DNA from: an uncultured Collinsella sp.
GTDB lineage: Bacteria > Actinomycetota > Coriobacteriia > Coriobacteriales > Coriobacteriaceae
Assembly: GCA_902476475.1 (NCBI GenBank)
Contig: CABSDO010000007.1
Span: 1-35,552 of the forward strand
Length of the DNA stretch: 35,552 nt
Direction of reading: 5' to 3'
The notes beneath the pieces are model-generated. The model was not told the DNA's origin. It saw only the letters and a list, made by a program, of their open reading frames with translations, and did no database searches. Below are positions 15,423 through 23,189 of this stretch, piece after piece. How positions within the stretch are numbered: position 1 is the first letter of the stretch; every line of letters begins with the position of its first letter. Both the position numbers and the translations under genes were made by a program.

Positions 15423-15524
15423 CGCAGCGCGCAAGCAAACTGGCATAAAAGTGCATCGAGGCCGAGCGCCATCGCTCGCTGCGGTACACTTACCTAAAGT
15501 AAACCATGAAGGGAGATATTACCT

Positions 15525-15812
15525 ATGAAGAAGATCGTTTTGGCTTGCGGTGCTGGCGCTGCTACTTCCACGCTCGTTGCCCAGAAGGTCGCTACCATGC
15601 TCGACGCCAACGGTTATGCCGGCAAGTATGAGATCGTGCAGTGCGCCATCTCCGAGGCCAAGGACGCTTGCGACGAGGGCGCCGACCTGCTGATCGCCAC
15701 CACCGTTGCCCCCGAGGGCCTCACCTGCCCGTACGTGAGCGGCGTGCCCTTCATGACCGGCATGAACCGCGTCGCTGCCGAGAAGGCCGTTCTCGACGTT
15801 ATGGCTCAGTAG
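15525..15812 (+). CDS. Orphan PTS IIB protein, galactitol (GatB-like) type
   Basis: 95 residues. The fold and active site resemble PTS lactose/galactitol IIB domains, with Cys8 in VLACGAGAATST as the likely phospho-accepting cysteine in a P-loop-like turn. The later part has ADLLIATTVAPE and VSGVPFMTGMN. IIB proteins pass phosphate from IIA to the sugar taken up by IIC, but no IIA, IIC or sugar enzyme is nearby. The next gene, 11 bp later, encodes a VOC protein. ATG is preceded by GAAGGGAG. It may serve a distant permease or act in regulation. Confidence 0.85.
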   Translation: MKKIVLACGAGAATSTLVAQKVATMLDANGYAGKYEIVQCAISEAKDACDEGADLLIATTVAPEGLTCPYVSGVPFMTGMNRVAAEKAVLDVMAQ

Positions 15813-15823
15813 GCGCTGCCTGT

Positions 15824-16198
15824 ATGAATGAGCAGAACGCCAATCCGGTCGAGCTCTTTGGCATGCGCGTTGCCCATGTGGGCATTAACGCCACTGACCC
15901 GGCAGATGCCTTGGAGATCGCGGAGCTGTTCTCGACGATGATGGGCCTGCCCGTTATCGAGACCCCCGTTTCGTACTTTAATGATTCGCTGGTCGAGATC
16001 ATGAAGCAGAACGGTCGTGGCACCAAGGGCCACATCGGCTTTGCCGTTAACGACATCGATGCAGCTGAGAAGTGGTTTGCCGAGCGCGGGCTCGAGGTCA
16101 ACGAGGAGTCGCGCGCGCTGCTGCCCGACGGCGGCACCAAGCTCGTGTACTTTAAGCGCGAGTTCGCCGGTTTCGCCGTGCACCTGTGCCGCGAATAG
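15824..16198 (+). CDS. VOC-domain protein like the C-terminal domain of KDPG aldolases
   Basis: 124 residues forming one glyoxalase/VOC (vicinal oxygen chelate) domain: MRVAHVGINATDPADALEIA, GLPVIETPVS, MKQNGRGTKGHIGFAVNDID, YFKREFAGFAVHL. The closest pattern I recognise is the VOC domain attached to the C-terminus of some Firmicutes 2-keto-3-deoxy-6-phosphogluconate aldolases, here without the aldolase. It follows the IIB gene closely and is probably co-transcribed, ending at a strong terminator. Substrate and role are unknown. Confidence 0.8.
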   Translation: MNEQNANPVELFGMRVAHVGINATDPADALEIAELFSTMMGLPVIETPVSYFNDSLVEIMKQNGRGTKGHIGFAVNDIDAAEKWFAERGLEVNEESRALLPDGGTKLVYFKREFAGFAVHLCRE

Positions 16199-16222
16199 CG
16201 CACAAGCTGCCATAGCTAGCAA

Positions 16223-16258
16223 AAAGGGATAGGGCCGCGTGGCCCTATCCCTTTATTT
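16223..16258. terminator. Strong bidirectional terminator
   Basis: AAAGGGATAGGGCC (16223-16236) pairs perfectly with GGCCCTATCCCTTT (16241-16254) around a four-base loop. A T-rich tract follows on the plus strand and the A-run upstream gives a T-run on the minus strand. It sits between the convergent VOC and histidine kinase genes. Confidence 0.9.
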
Positions 16259-16273
16259 ATGCCGAGGGGCTTC

Positions 16274-17569
16274 CTAGCGCGGCAGGCGAATCGTAAAGCG
16301 GCTGCCGACGCCCTCGACCGAGGTCACGCCGATGACGCCGCCATGGCTATCGACGATCCACTTGGCAATGGCAAGCCCCAGACCCGAGCCCTGCGCGCCG
16401 GCATCGCGTGCGTTGTCGGCGCGGTAGAACCGTTCAAACGCGTGAGCTGCGGATTCCTGGTTCATGCCGATGCCCTCGTCCTCAACACTTATGTCGATCG
16501 TGCCCGCGCCCGCATCCGGCGTTATGCCAAATGTGACGGTCGTTCCCGCATCCGAGTACTTGGCGGCGTTTTGCACGATCACACGCAGGGCTTGCTTCAC
16601 GAGCGCCACGTCGACGGGCGCATCGCAGCGCGGGTCGCTGACAAGCGCGGCGTCGTATGCCAGCTGATACGTGTGCGCGGTATCGATCATCTGCGATTCC
16701 TCGCATACCTCGCCGACCAGTGCGGCCAGGTTGGTATCCGCACGCCGCAGGACCGTGCGTCCGGCATCGCCGCGCGCCAAAAACAGCAGCTGCTCCACGA
16801 GCTCCTGCATGTGCTCGCTTTCGGCCTTGAGGGACGCGATGGATTCTGCCAGCACGTCCGGGTCGTCTTTGCCCCAGCGGTCGAGCATGTTTACGTAGCC
16901 CTGAATCACCGCGATGGGCGTGCGCAGCTCGTGGCTTGCATCGTTGACAAAGCGCATCTGCTGCAGCTTGGCCTCTTGCATCTGGCGCAGCAGGCGGTTG
17001 AGTGCGACCTCGATGCTTGCCAGGTCGGCATCGCCGGTGGTGACGCTTGGTGAGTCGACGCTTGCGCGCACGATGGCCTGCTCCAGCGTTTCCATCTTGC
17101 CGCCGGAGAGCTGCATGCGGCCGAGCTCGTCCACGCGCAAGGCCAGATCGTTGAGAGGCGCCATGGTGCGGCGTACGCGCCTCGCGCCGCCGAGCATGTT
17201 GAGTACGCTGATGACCTGCCAACCCACAACGGCAAGGTAGAGAGGCCATAACGTGACGAGGTCCTGTGCGAGGGGGAAAGTCTTGGTGGTACGCGCAAAC
17301 TCGACGGTATAAGTGAGCGTTGTCAGGTCCCAGCCGCGCGCGGGCTTCAGCGACATGCCGCGAACGGTGGCGCTGGGGATCCATCCTGCGGTAAACGTGT
17401 CGTCGGGCAGTGTCTGGTTGTATCCATAGACGAGGATCGCCGCCGCAATCACTACCAGCAACAGATCGAGCCAGATGTAGCTCATCAGACGGCGCCACAT
17501 ATAGCTCCAGTTGATGGCGCGGGCGATGGAGGTGACGCGCTTGGCCTCGGCGTTACGCACGGCAGACAT
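16274..17569 (-). CDS. Sensor histidine kinase
   Basis: 431-residue two-component sensor. Two membrane helices (about residues 31-50 and 108-127) frame an extracellular region of about 57 residues. A HAMP-like linker follows, then the HisKA dimerisation domain with the phospho-accepting His213 in NDASHELRTPIA. The ATPase domain shows NAAKYSD (N box), EDEGIGM (G1), FERFYRAD (F) and GSGLGLAIAKWIVDSHGG (G2). The ATG at 17569 is 17 bases inside the end of the response regulator gene, so translation is coupled. The stimulus is unknown. Confidence 0.95.
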   Translation of the reverse strand: MSAVRNAEAKRVTSIARAINWSYMWRRLMSYIWLDLLLVVIAAAILVYGYNQTLPDDTFTAGWIPSATVRGMSLKPARGWDLTTLTYTVEFARTTKTFPLAQDLVTLWPLYLAVVGWQVISVLNMLGGARRVRRTMAPLNDLALRVDELGRMQLSGGKMETLEQAIVRASVDSPSVTTGDADLASIEVALNRLLRQMQEAKLQQMRFVNDASHELRTPIAVIQGYVNMLDRWGKDDPDVLAESIASLKAESEHMQELVEQLLFLARGDAGRTVLRRADTNLAALVGEVCEESQMIDTAHTYQLAYDAALVSDPRCDAPVDVALVKQALRVIVQNAAKYSDAGTTVTFGITPDAGAGTIDISVEDEGIGMNQESAAHAFERFYRADNARDAGAQGSGLGLAIAKWIVDSHGGVIGVTSVEGVGSRFTIRLPR

Positions 17570-18332
17570 AGCCCACCCCGCGCACGGTCTGGATGATGCG
17601 GGCGCTGCCGGCGTCCTCGATCTTGGCACGCAGGTGCGCGATGTGTACGTCGACGTTGTTGGTGTCGCCCACGTATTCGTAGCCCAGCGCTTCGTGCGCG
17701 ATGCGCTCGCGCGTGAGCACGGTCTCGGCATGCGCCATAAGCAGGGCGAGGACGTCGAACTCGCGGGCCGTGAGCACGATGGGTGAGCCTCCGACCGTGA
17801 CTTCGCGGCGGTCGGGATCGAGCACAACCGATCCCACGGTGAGTGCGGCGGGGGAGGGCGAGGCGGATGCCGGGGTCGAGCCGCTGACCGGGGGCATCGC
17901 GACGGCGCCGACGTCCGCGCCGCCCGCCATGCCCGCCTCAACGCCACCAACGCCCGAAGCCGCCCGCACGGCCTCCGAGCGCTTCAGCGCCACGCGGATC
18001 CGTGCGAACAGCTCCTCGATCGCAAACGGCTTGGTCAAGTAATCGTCGGCGCCGGCATCGAGCCCGGCCACCTTGTCCATCACGGCGTCGCGCGCGGTGA
18101 CCATGATCACCGGCACATCCTTGTGCTTGCGTACGCGCCGCAGCACCTCCATGCCGTTGAGCTGCGGCAACAGCACGTCGAGCAGAATCAAATCGTAGTC
18201 GCGCTCCAGTGCCAGGTCCACGGCGGTGCGGCCGTCGGCGGCATGTTCCACCTGGTAGCCCTCGTGCTCCAGCTCGAGCGTCACAAAGCGGGCGATTTTC
18301 TCCTCGTCCTCTACGATCAGGATCCGTGCCAT
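17553..18332 (-). CDS. OmpR-family response regulator
   Basis: 259 residues. The receiver domain (about 1-118) has the acidic pair in VEDEE, Asp52 in LILLDVLLPQ, VTARD with Thr79 and Lys101 in LTKPF. The C-terminal winged-helix DNA-binding domain starts near residue 165 (VGSVVLDPDRREV) and ends with the typical TVRGVGYVC. The linker between them is unusually long, about 45 residues rich in Gly, Ala, Pro and Ser. First gene of a pair with the histidine kinase, and 18 bp after the DUF4342 gene on the same strand. Confidence 0.95.
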   Translation of the reverse strand: MARILIVEDEEKIARFVTLELEHEGYQVEHAADGRTAVDLALERDYDLILLDVLLPQLNGMEVLRRVRKHKDVPVIMVTARDAVMDKVAGLDAGADDYLTKPFAIEELFARIRVALKRSEAVRAASGVGGVEAGMAGGADVGAVAMPPVSGSTPASASPSPAALTVGSVVLDPDRREVTVGGSPIVLTAREFDVLALLMAHAETVLTRERIAHEALGYEYVGDTNNVDVHIAHLRAKIEDAGSARIIQTVRGVGYVCRA

Positions 18333-18350
18333 GCGTGCCCCCGTCTGTGA

Positions 18351-18893
18351 TTACTTGTCGTCGTTCAGATTTTGCTTGATGTCGTCCGCGGCATCGGCAG
18401 CGTGATTCATAAGGTTGTTGATGCTGCCGGGTACGTCGCCGTCGCTATCGATGCGGTAACGCATGCCAAAGAACAGGCCAATCAGCATCAGCCATATCGT
18501 GGCGCCCCAGGCAAACAGCGCGACGATGGGGATCAGGATGGGAATGTTGAGGATGATCGCGTCGCGGCGCGTGGCGATAAACTTGGTGTCCAGGCTCAGG
18601 CGGAAGAGCTTTTTGAGGTACTCCCACACGCTGTCCATCTTCTTGGAGAAGTCGGTCTTTTCGCTCGACTTTTCGTAGGCTGCCTGCGCGGCGACCATCT
18701 CGGCCGAGGGCTCATCGGCTGGCGCGGACTCGGTGGCGGCGTGCGCCGACGTGGTCTGGGTCTTGCCCTGCGACTCGAGCCAAATGATGGCGTCCAAAAC
18801 GTTGCCGTCGGCAGCGTCGAGCGCCGCCTTGGCATCGGTGTAGCTCACGTTGCACTTGGTGCGGATGGTTTCAACTTTTTCGAGGTCGTCCAT
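18351..18893 (-). CDS. DUF4342 membrane protein with UBA-like N-terminus
   Basis: 180 residues. The N-terminal 45 residues (LEKVETIRTKCNVSYTDAKA, then NVLDAIIWLESQG) resemble the UBA-like helical bundle also found in EF-Ts and NAC. A Ser/Ala/Glu-rich linker follows. The DUF4342 region contains an amphipathic segment and a hydrophobic stretch of about 35 residues (IILNIPILIPIVALFAWGA onward), likely two tightly spaced helices. It sits just ahead of the two-component genes on the same strand, so a shared transcript is likely. GAAAGGAC precedes the ATG. Biochemical role unknown. Confidence 0.85.
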   Translation of the reverse strand: MDDLEKVETIRTKCNVSYTDAKAALDAADGNVLDAIIWLESQGKTQTTSAHAATESAPADEPSAEMVAAQAAYEKSSEKTDFSKKMDSVWEYLKKLFRLSLDTKFIATRRDAIILNIPILIPIVALFAWGATIWLMLIGLFFGMRYRIDSDGDVPGSINNLMNHAADAADDIKQNLNDDK

Positions 18894-19519
18894 GACCTGT
18901 CCTTTCGTTCGATGGGCGCGACGCTGGGCGATTTGCCCGGGCGCGAACGTTGCGTTCGGCGGCCTGCGTTGCGCGGCGCCGCCCCGCCCTTGGTCGAACT
19001 CTATAGTGCAGGTTATAGATTAAGCGATTCTTGAGCCAAGATTAATGTTGGATGAGTTTTTGCGCGGCGGTGGGGAAGTATTGGACCTCGATAGCGGGGG
19101 ATGGGGTGCCGGTAGTAAAGCGGTGGCAGAAATGGGATAAGCAAGGCGAATGGATTATATGGATCAAAATCATGTTGCAAAAGTATGAGTTTCACATATG
19201 GATGTTGTTGGGTGCGTGGGCCGCTGCGTGGCAGCCATGGAAGGATCTTAATATTACTTAGACTTAGGCATGCGGCATTTGATGCCAGTCCTAATTGAAA
19301 GGCCAAGGGTAAATGGCTCCATGGGCAAGTGATTCTGTTTGCTAATGACCGAAAGCGCCAATCCGTCATGTTGATTAAGGTTTCTGTTTGCTTGCATGGT
19401 TCGCTAACTGCTAAAAGGTTGGCCGATTGACTGTTTATGGCATCGTTAGTCGTCGGTGTTTTATAACATTAATTTAAAATAGCCGCAGTGGCTGAATGAA
19501 TATAGACAAAGGACTATCA
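18894..19519. other. Gene-poor, AT-rich stretch
   Basis: From about 19010 the base composition drops sharply from the GC-rich background and stays low to about 20570. Short open frames exist on both strands but none has a ribosome-binding site together with plausible protein composition; one at 19052-19261 is Trp-rich and unlikely. TTATAACATTAATTTAAAAT at 19461-19480 could hold the promoter of the next gene. I see no insertion-sequence ends or tRNA attachment site. Confidence 0.5.
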
Positions 19520-20041
19520 ATGGAGTGCAACTGGATTTACTTCCCATTAAACGGTCGTCCGCCGCAGCCGTTAATGGACGTTGTAAAAGCTGTAAATAAA
19601 AATATTGAGCAGATTCGTTCTGATAAAAACAGTGAGCACAGCGATAGTGTGCTCCGAATTTTGGCGTTCGATTTGAAGCGATTTGGTTTCAATGTTGAGG
19701 CGGGGAAAAAGAAAAACGAGAAACTATCGATGCCAGTGTTGTATGGGGAGAAAGGCTTAATTGATAAAGCTTTTGAGGTCGATGCCGTCCATAGGGACAC
19801 TAACACGATAGTGGAGATTGAGGCCGGGCGCGCTGTCGCGAACAACCAGTTTCTGAAGGATTTTTTTGAAGCGTGCATGATACAGGATGCAGCATATCTT
19901 TGTGTAGTCGTTCGTAATGTGTACAAGAGTGGTAACAACTCAAGCAGAGACTACGAAAAGGTCGTAACTTTTTTCAAAACATTGTATGCAAGCGGGCGCA
20001 TGCCTGTTCCGTTAAAAGGCATTATGGTTATCGGGTACTAA
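19520..20041 (+). CDS. Unknown protein with PD-(D/E)XK nuclease-like core
   Basis: 173 residues, codon use (AAA, ATA, GTT, AAT) quite unlike the GC-rich neighbours, suggesting transfer. No family recognised with confidence. Residues from about 80 show the pattern of a nuclease core: a strand with FEVDAV, then TIVEIEAG, then a helix NQFLKDFFEACM and a hydrophobic strand AAYLCVVVRNV. D...ExE fits the PD-(D/E)XK superfamily with the usual lysine replaced, as in some restriction enzymes. There is no methylase partner here. ATG 19520 is preferred, with AAAGGA at 19508-19513. ATG 19496 has no site. Confidence 0.65.
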   Translation: MECNWIYFPLNGRPPQPLMDVVKAVNKNIEQIRSDKNSEHSDSVLRILAFDLKRFGFNVEAGKKKNEKLSMPVLYGEKGLIDKAFEVDAVHRDTNTIVEIEAGRAVANNQFLKDFFEACMIQDAAYLCVVVRNVYKSGNNSSRDYEKVVTFFKTLYASGRMPVPLKGIMVIGY

Positions 20042-20194
20042 CTGCAGTGGTTCTTTCGGTTTTGGAATAGTTCCGCGTGTAACTATTTGTGTGCCGGGCA
20101 CATGGTGACTTGGGCAGCGGCTCGGACTCAGCGGATGCGAACAGCATGTATGCGGCAAGGTTTTCAAATTGTTTTAGAGGAAAATCTCTGCTGT

Positions 20195-20506
20195 TCAGTC
20201 AGCATTCGGCACCCTTCCCAACGCACGTATGATTAGCTTTTGAGACTGCTTTTGTTCTCTGATGGCGGCCGCAAGAGCCCTTCGACGTTCGATTTTGGCT
20301 TGCAGCTCATCAACCTCTGTAGCAGGCACATAGTCACTTTTGACCTTGTCGCCGACTCGATAGTTGAGATAGCAGTATTCGTGGCCCTTTATGTTTCGCA
20401 TGCGGATGCTGCCCTTTGGAAGGAGACCGATTTCCTGCTCCATGAGGCCCAAGAGGCGGTTCGAGCGTGCATATTCCTCTTCTAGGACATCTTCTAAGAC
20501 GGGCAC
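20195..20506 (-). CDS. Small protein of unknown function, self-regulated-looking promoter
   Basis: 103 residues. The centre reads LPKGSIRMRNIKGHEYCYLNYRVG then DKVKSDYV, followed by a charged helix (LQAKIERRRALAAAIREQKQ). I have no firm family; small proteins of this build occur near toxin-antitoxin or defence genes, but that is a loose impression. The start is GTG at 20506, set by a strong GGAAGGGAGG just upstream. Extending to a TTG at 20551 would place translation inside the promoter. The promoter sits in a perfect 12-bp-arm inverted repeat. It is in the AT-rich patch, convergent with the nuclease-like gene. Confidence 0.65.
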   Translation of the reverse strand: MPVLEDVLEEEYARSNRLLGLMEQEIGLLPKGSIRMRNIKGHEYCYLNYRVGDKVKSDYVPATEVDELQAKIERRRALAAAIREQKQSQKLIIRALGRVPNAD

Positions 20507-20524
20507 GGAGCCTCCCTTCCGAGT

Positions 20525-20568
20525 AGTTACCCTACATTTTATCAAATTCAATAATTTGTAGGGTAACT
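20525..20568. promoter_or_regulatory. Inverted repeat containing two opposed promoters
   Basis: AGTTACCCTACA (20525-20536) and TGTAGGGTAACT (20557-20568) are perfect 12-base inverted arms. On the minus strand TTACCC (20566-20561), a 17-base spacer and GATAAA (20543-20538) point to the gene at 20506. On the plus strand TTACCC (20527-20532), a 17-base spacer and AATAAT (20550-20555) point to the gene at 20666. This arrangement suggests a divergent promoter whose arms double as operator half-sites. Regulator unknown. Confidence 0.6.
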
Positions 20569-20665
20569 CAAACGTGTCCGCACGGCATGTGACACTTACC
20601 CTGCCGCCCCGCTCTGCCGCGGCGGCATGCGTCTGAACAATGACCCTCTAAGGAGTTCGATACCG

Positions 20666-20905
20666 ATGAGTGACAACGCAAAGCATCTCGCAAAGAAGTG
20701 CGTCAAGGACGCGGGGCCGTGCCTCGCACTGTGCTTTGCCGGCGCAGCGGTCGCGCTGCTGGCTGTTCTGGGGCCATTCGACGTGCTCCGAAGTACCAGT
20801 TCCCTGCACGTTTGCATGGCCCTTGCCGGCGCCATGATGACCGGCGGCGTGCTCGATCTGGTTTTTTGGGTGCTTGACCCGTTTGGATGGAAGAACGAAG
20901 GGTAA
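20666..20905 (+). CDS. Small two-helix membrane protein, unknown
   Basis: 79 residues with two hydrophobic helices, about 17-35 (CLALCFAGAAVALLAVLG) and 47-70 (VCMALAGAMMTGGVLDLVFWVL), and a short charged N-terminus. No family recognised. The ATG at 20666 is supported by AAGGAGT at 20650-20656. Codon use has returned to the GC-rich background, so it may lie just outside the transferred patch while using a promoter at its border. Confidence 0.6.
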   Translation: MSDNAKHLAKKCVKDAGPCLALCFAGAAVALLAVLGPFDVLRSTSSLHVCMALAGAMMTGGVLDLVFWVLDPFGWKNEG

Positions 20906-20990
20906 GCCCTAAGGGATGGAAGGGCTGGAACGGTTAGCTTAGTAATCGTGCAGAATGTGGGCTAGCGACTTGCAGGGAAGTGGTAATCCG

Positions 20991-21716
20991 ATGACGGTCT
21001 ATGTGACGGGCGATATTCACAGCGGCCTCGACATGCAAAAGCTGCGCGACTGGGATCTTGGGGATAGTCTGACGAGTGACGACTATCTCATCGTCGCCGG
21101 CGATTTTGGCTTTCCCTTGGATTTTTCTGCCGAGGAGTGCGCCGATATTGCTTGGCTGGAGTCGCGCCCCTACACCGTGCTGTTTGTCGACGGCAACCAC
21201 GAGCGTTTCGATCACTGGGCGGAGCGACCCATGGAGTTGTGGCACGGTGGGCTGACGCAGCGCCTGTCGGATACCTCGCCCATACGGCGCCTGACGCGCG
21301 GCGAGGTTTTTGAACTCGACGGCTCAACGATCTTTACCATGGGCGGCGCCACGAGCGTGGACAAGGAATATCGCGTGCCGTATTCCAGTTGGTGGCCGCA
21401 GGAGCTGCCGGACGAGCGCAACTTTGGGGAGGCGCGGGCAAGGCTCGACAGCGTGGATTGGAAGGTCGACTACGTAATCACCCACACCTGCTCCACGCGC
21501 ATGCTCTCGCCCACGCTCTATCCGGCACCCGGCTGGAATTGCCCCGGCGTTGATCGTCTTACTGCATTTTTCGATGAGCTGGAAGACCGCTTGGATTATA
21601 AGCGCTGGTACTACGGGCATTTTCATCGGGATGCCAACCCGACCGAGCGCCACACCGTGCTCTATGACTGCATCGTTCGCTTGGGTGACGAACTCCAGCC
21701 CTGGGATGTTGCGTAG
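20991..21716 (+). CDS. Calcineurin-like metallophosphoesterase
   Basis: 241 residues. Motifs of the two-metal phosphoesterase site are in order: VTGDIHSG, VAGDFGFP, DGNHERFD, ITHTCS and YGHFHRD. These are typical of the large, poorly assigned group of serine/threonine-phosphatase-like hydrolases; the substrate cannot be told. ATG 20991 is chosen, with AGGGAAG upstream, because the conserved strand MTVYVTGDIH starts there. It ends 15 bp from the convergent gluQ gene. Confidence 0.88.
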   Translation: MTVYVTGDIHSGLDMQKLRDWDLGDSLTSDDYLIVAGDFGFPLDFSAEECADIAWLESRPYTVLFVDGNHERFDHWAERPMELWHGGLTQRLSDTSPIRRLTRGEVFELDGSTIFTMGGATSVDKEYRVPYSSWWPQELPDERNFGEARARLDSVDWKVDYVITHTCSTRMLSPTLYPAPGWNCPGVDRLTAFFDELEDRLDYKRWYYGHFHRDANPTERHTVLYDCIVRLGDELQPWDVA

Positions 21717-21731
21717 AGGCGGGGTGGCTGG

Positions 21732-22733
21732 CTACTCGACCGTTACAGTGATGTTCTCCCGATGCGTACGGATAACATCCCAGCTAAAGTGCTCGACCAG
21801 CTGCTCGGCAGAGCGCGGTGTGGCGTCCGGCGCGATGCCCGTTTGCCCGGCGAGCCATCCCAGCAGCGTCTCGGGCGTGCCAAAGCGTGCGCGTAGTTCG
21901 CCCAGGTCCAAATCGCGGTCTCGCTTGGAAAGGCGGCGGCCATCCGGCGACATGAGCAGCGGAATGTGTGCGTAGTGCGGCGTTGGAAGTCCCAGCAGAT
22001 GCTGCAGGTAGATTTGGCGCGGCGTGGAGCCCAGCAGGTCGCATCCGCGCACAACCTCGGTGACGCCCATGGCAGCGTCGTCGACCACCACGGCCAGCTG
22101 ATAGGCAAACACGCCGTCGCTGCGGCGCACCAAAAAGTCTCCGCACTCGGTGGCGAGTGCCTCGCATTGGGCTCCGTACGTGCGGTCCACGAATTCGATC
22201 ACGTCGTCTGCGAGGTCGTCGACGACGGGCACGCGCAGGCGCGTGGCCGGAGCGCGCAGGATGCTGCGGCGGGCAACCTCTTCGGCAGAAAGGCCTCGGC
22301 AGGCGCCGCGGTAGATGGGCGTGCCGTCGCTCGCGTGCGGTGCGCTCGCGGCATGGAGTTCGGCGCGCGTGCAAAAGCAGGGATAGGTGAGGCCGGCGTC
22401 TTGCAGTTGATGCAGAGCACGCTCGTACAGGTCTAGGCGATCATGCTGGTAGTAGGGGCCTTCGTCCCATTCGAGCCCCAGCCAAGCCAGGTCGTCAATC
22501 AGTTGGGCGGCAAGCTCCGGCCGCTTACAGCGATCGTCCAGGTCCTCGATGCGCAACACGATGCCGCCGCCCTGGCTGCGGGCCGAAAGCCACGAGCACA
22601 GACAGCTGAACACGTTGCCCAGGTGCATGCGGCCCGAGGGCGACGGGGCGAAGCGTCCCACGACGGGGGTGGGCTCTGCCGTTGCCGGTGCGTCCGCGGC
22701 GTGTGTTGCTATGTTGCGTGCGTTGATATCCAT
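21732..22733 (-). CDS. gluQ: Glutamyl-Q tRNA(Asp) synthetase
   Basis: Paralogue of the GluRS catalytic domain that attaches glutamate to the queuosine base of tRNA-Asp. It has the HIGH-like GRFAPSPSGRMHLGN, RIEDLDDRCKRPE, a zinc site of the form CxC...Y...C (CFCTRAEL to YRGACRG), YQLAVVVDDAAMGVTEVVRG and the KMSKS-like LSKRD. No anticodon-binding domain follows, which separates it from true GluRS. 333 residues, with an extra N-terminal stretch of about 25. The ATG at 22733 lies seven bases after TATACT on the minus strand, so the mRNA may be leaderless. Confidence 0.92.
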   Translation of the reverse strand: MDINARNIATHAADAPATAEPTPVVGRFAPSPSGRMHLGNVFSCLCSWLSARSQGGGIVLRIEDLDDRCKRPELAAQLIDDLAWLGLEWDEGPYYQHDRLDLYERALHQLQDAGLTYPCFCTRAELHAASAPHASDGTPIYRGACRGLSAEEVARRSILRAPATRLRVPVVDDLADDVIEFVDRTYGAQCEALATECGDFLVRRSDGVFAYQLAVVVDDAAMGVTEVVRGCDLLGSTPRQIYLQHLLGLPTPHYAHIPLLMSPDGRRLSKRDRDLDLGELRARFGTPETLLGWLAGQTGIAPDATPRSAEQLVEHFSWDVIRTHRENITVTVE

Positions 22734-22740
22734 GCGGACG

Positions 22741-22746
22741 AGTATA
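22741..22746 (-). promoter_or_regulatory. gluQ: -10 element, probable leaderless gluQ promoter
   Basis: TATACT on the minus strand ends seven bases before the gluQ ATG, with no ribosome-binding site between. Transcription would begin at or next to the start codon. Confidence 0.5.
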
Positions 22747-22817
22747 GCGCGGGAGGTGGGGGAGGCACCGGCTCGACAGCTCGATCGCCACCCGCCAGCC
22801 CAACCCCTCAAACGACA

Positions 22818-22853
22818 GAAACCCCGGCAGCTCTTCGCAACTGCCGGGGTTTC
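22818..22853. repeat. Perfect 13-base-arm hairpin
   Basis: GAAACCCCGGCAG and CTGCCGGGGTTTC pair perfectly around CTCTTCGCAA. It lies upstream of both divergent genes, so it is not a terminator for a gene visible here. Confidence 0.75.
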
Positions 22854-23189
22854 CGCGGAAAAGGGGGACATGATCCTCAAGCGAACGGCAAAGGGGCAAA
22901 CCGTGTTCGCTCAACTGCTTTATGCCCCCTTGCTCGCGGACTCAATCAGTGCGCATGCGGCAACACAAAGCCGCTACACCTGTGACGGAGCTATGAAGTG
23001 GTATCTATTGCCGGAGCGGGCTATGCCAAGGAGTGTCCCAGATTGCCGGCAGATAAGGAACGTCCCCAGGTGCCGGCCGCGGGCGTGACTTTCGTCCCGT
23101 TTGATACTCCGCTGGCCTAGATGTTCGTCATGTGCGCCCGTAAACGTGGGACAATGGCGTTGCTGGTATCACAGACAAAGGATGTGCCT

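Larger units (their letters stand above)
22734..23189. other. 456-bp intergenic region rich in repeats
   Basis: No gene is supported here. It contains a perfect 13-base-arm hairpin (22818-22830 with 22841-22853), a smaller inverted pair AGCGAAC/GTTCGCT (about 22879-22915), and an imperfect direct repeat, GTGTCCCAGATTGCCGGC (23033-23050) and CGTCCCCAGGTGCCGGC (23061-23077). These look like remains of dispersed repeats between the divergent gluQ and DUF2207 genes. Confidence 0.5.

Noticed and set aside
19013..19369. Open frames on both strands in the AT-rich gap
   Set aside because: Neither has a ribosome-binding site, and their compositions (many Trp, or many Leu/Pro/His) are unlike real proteins.
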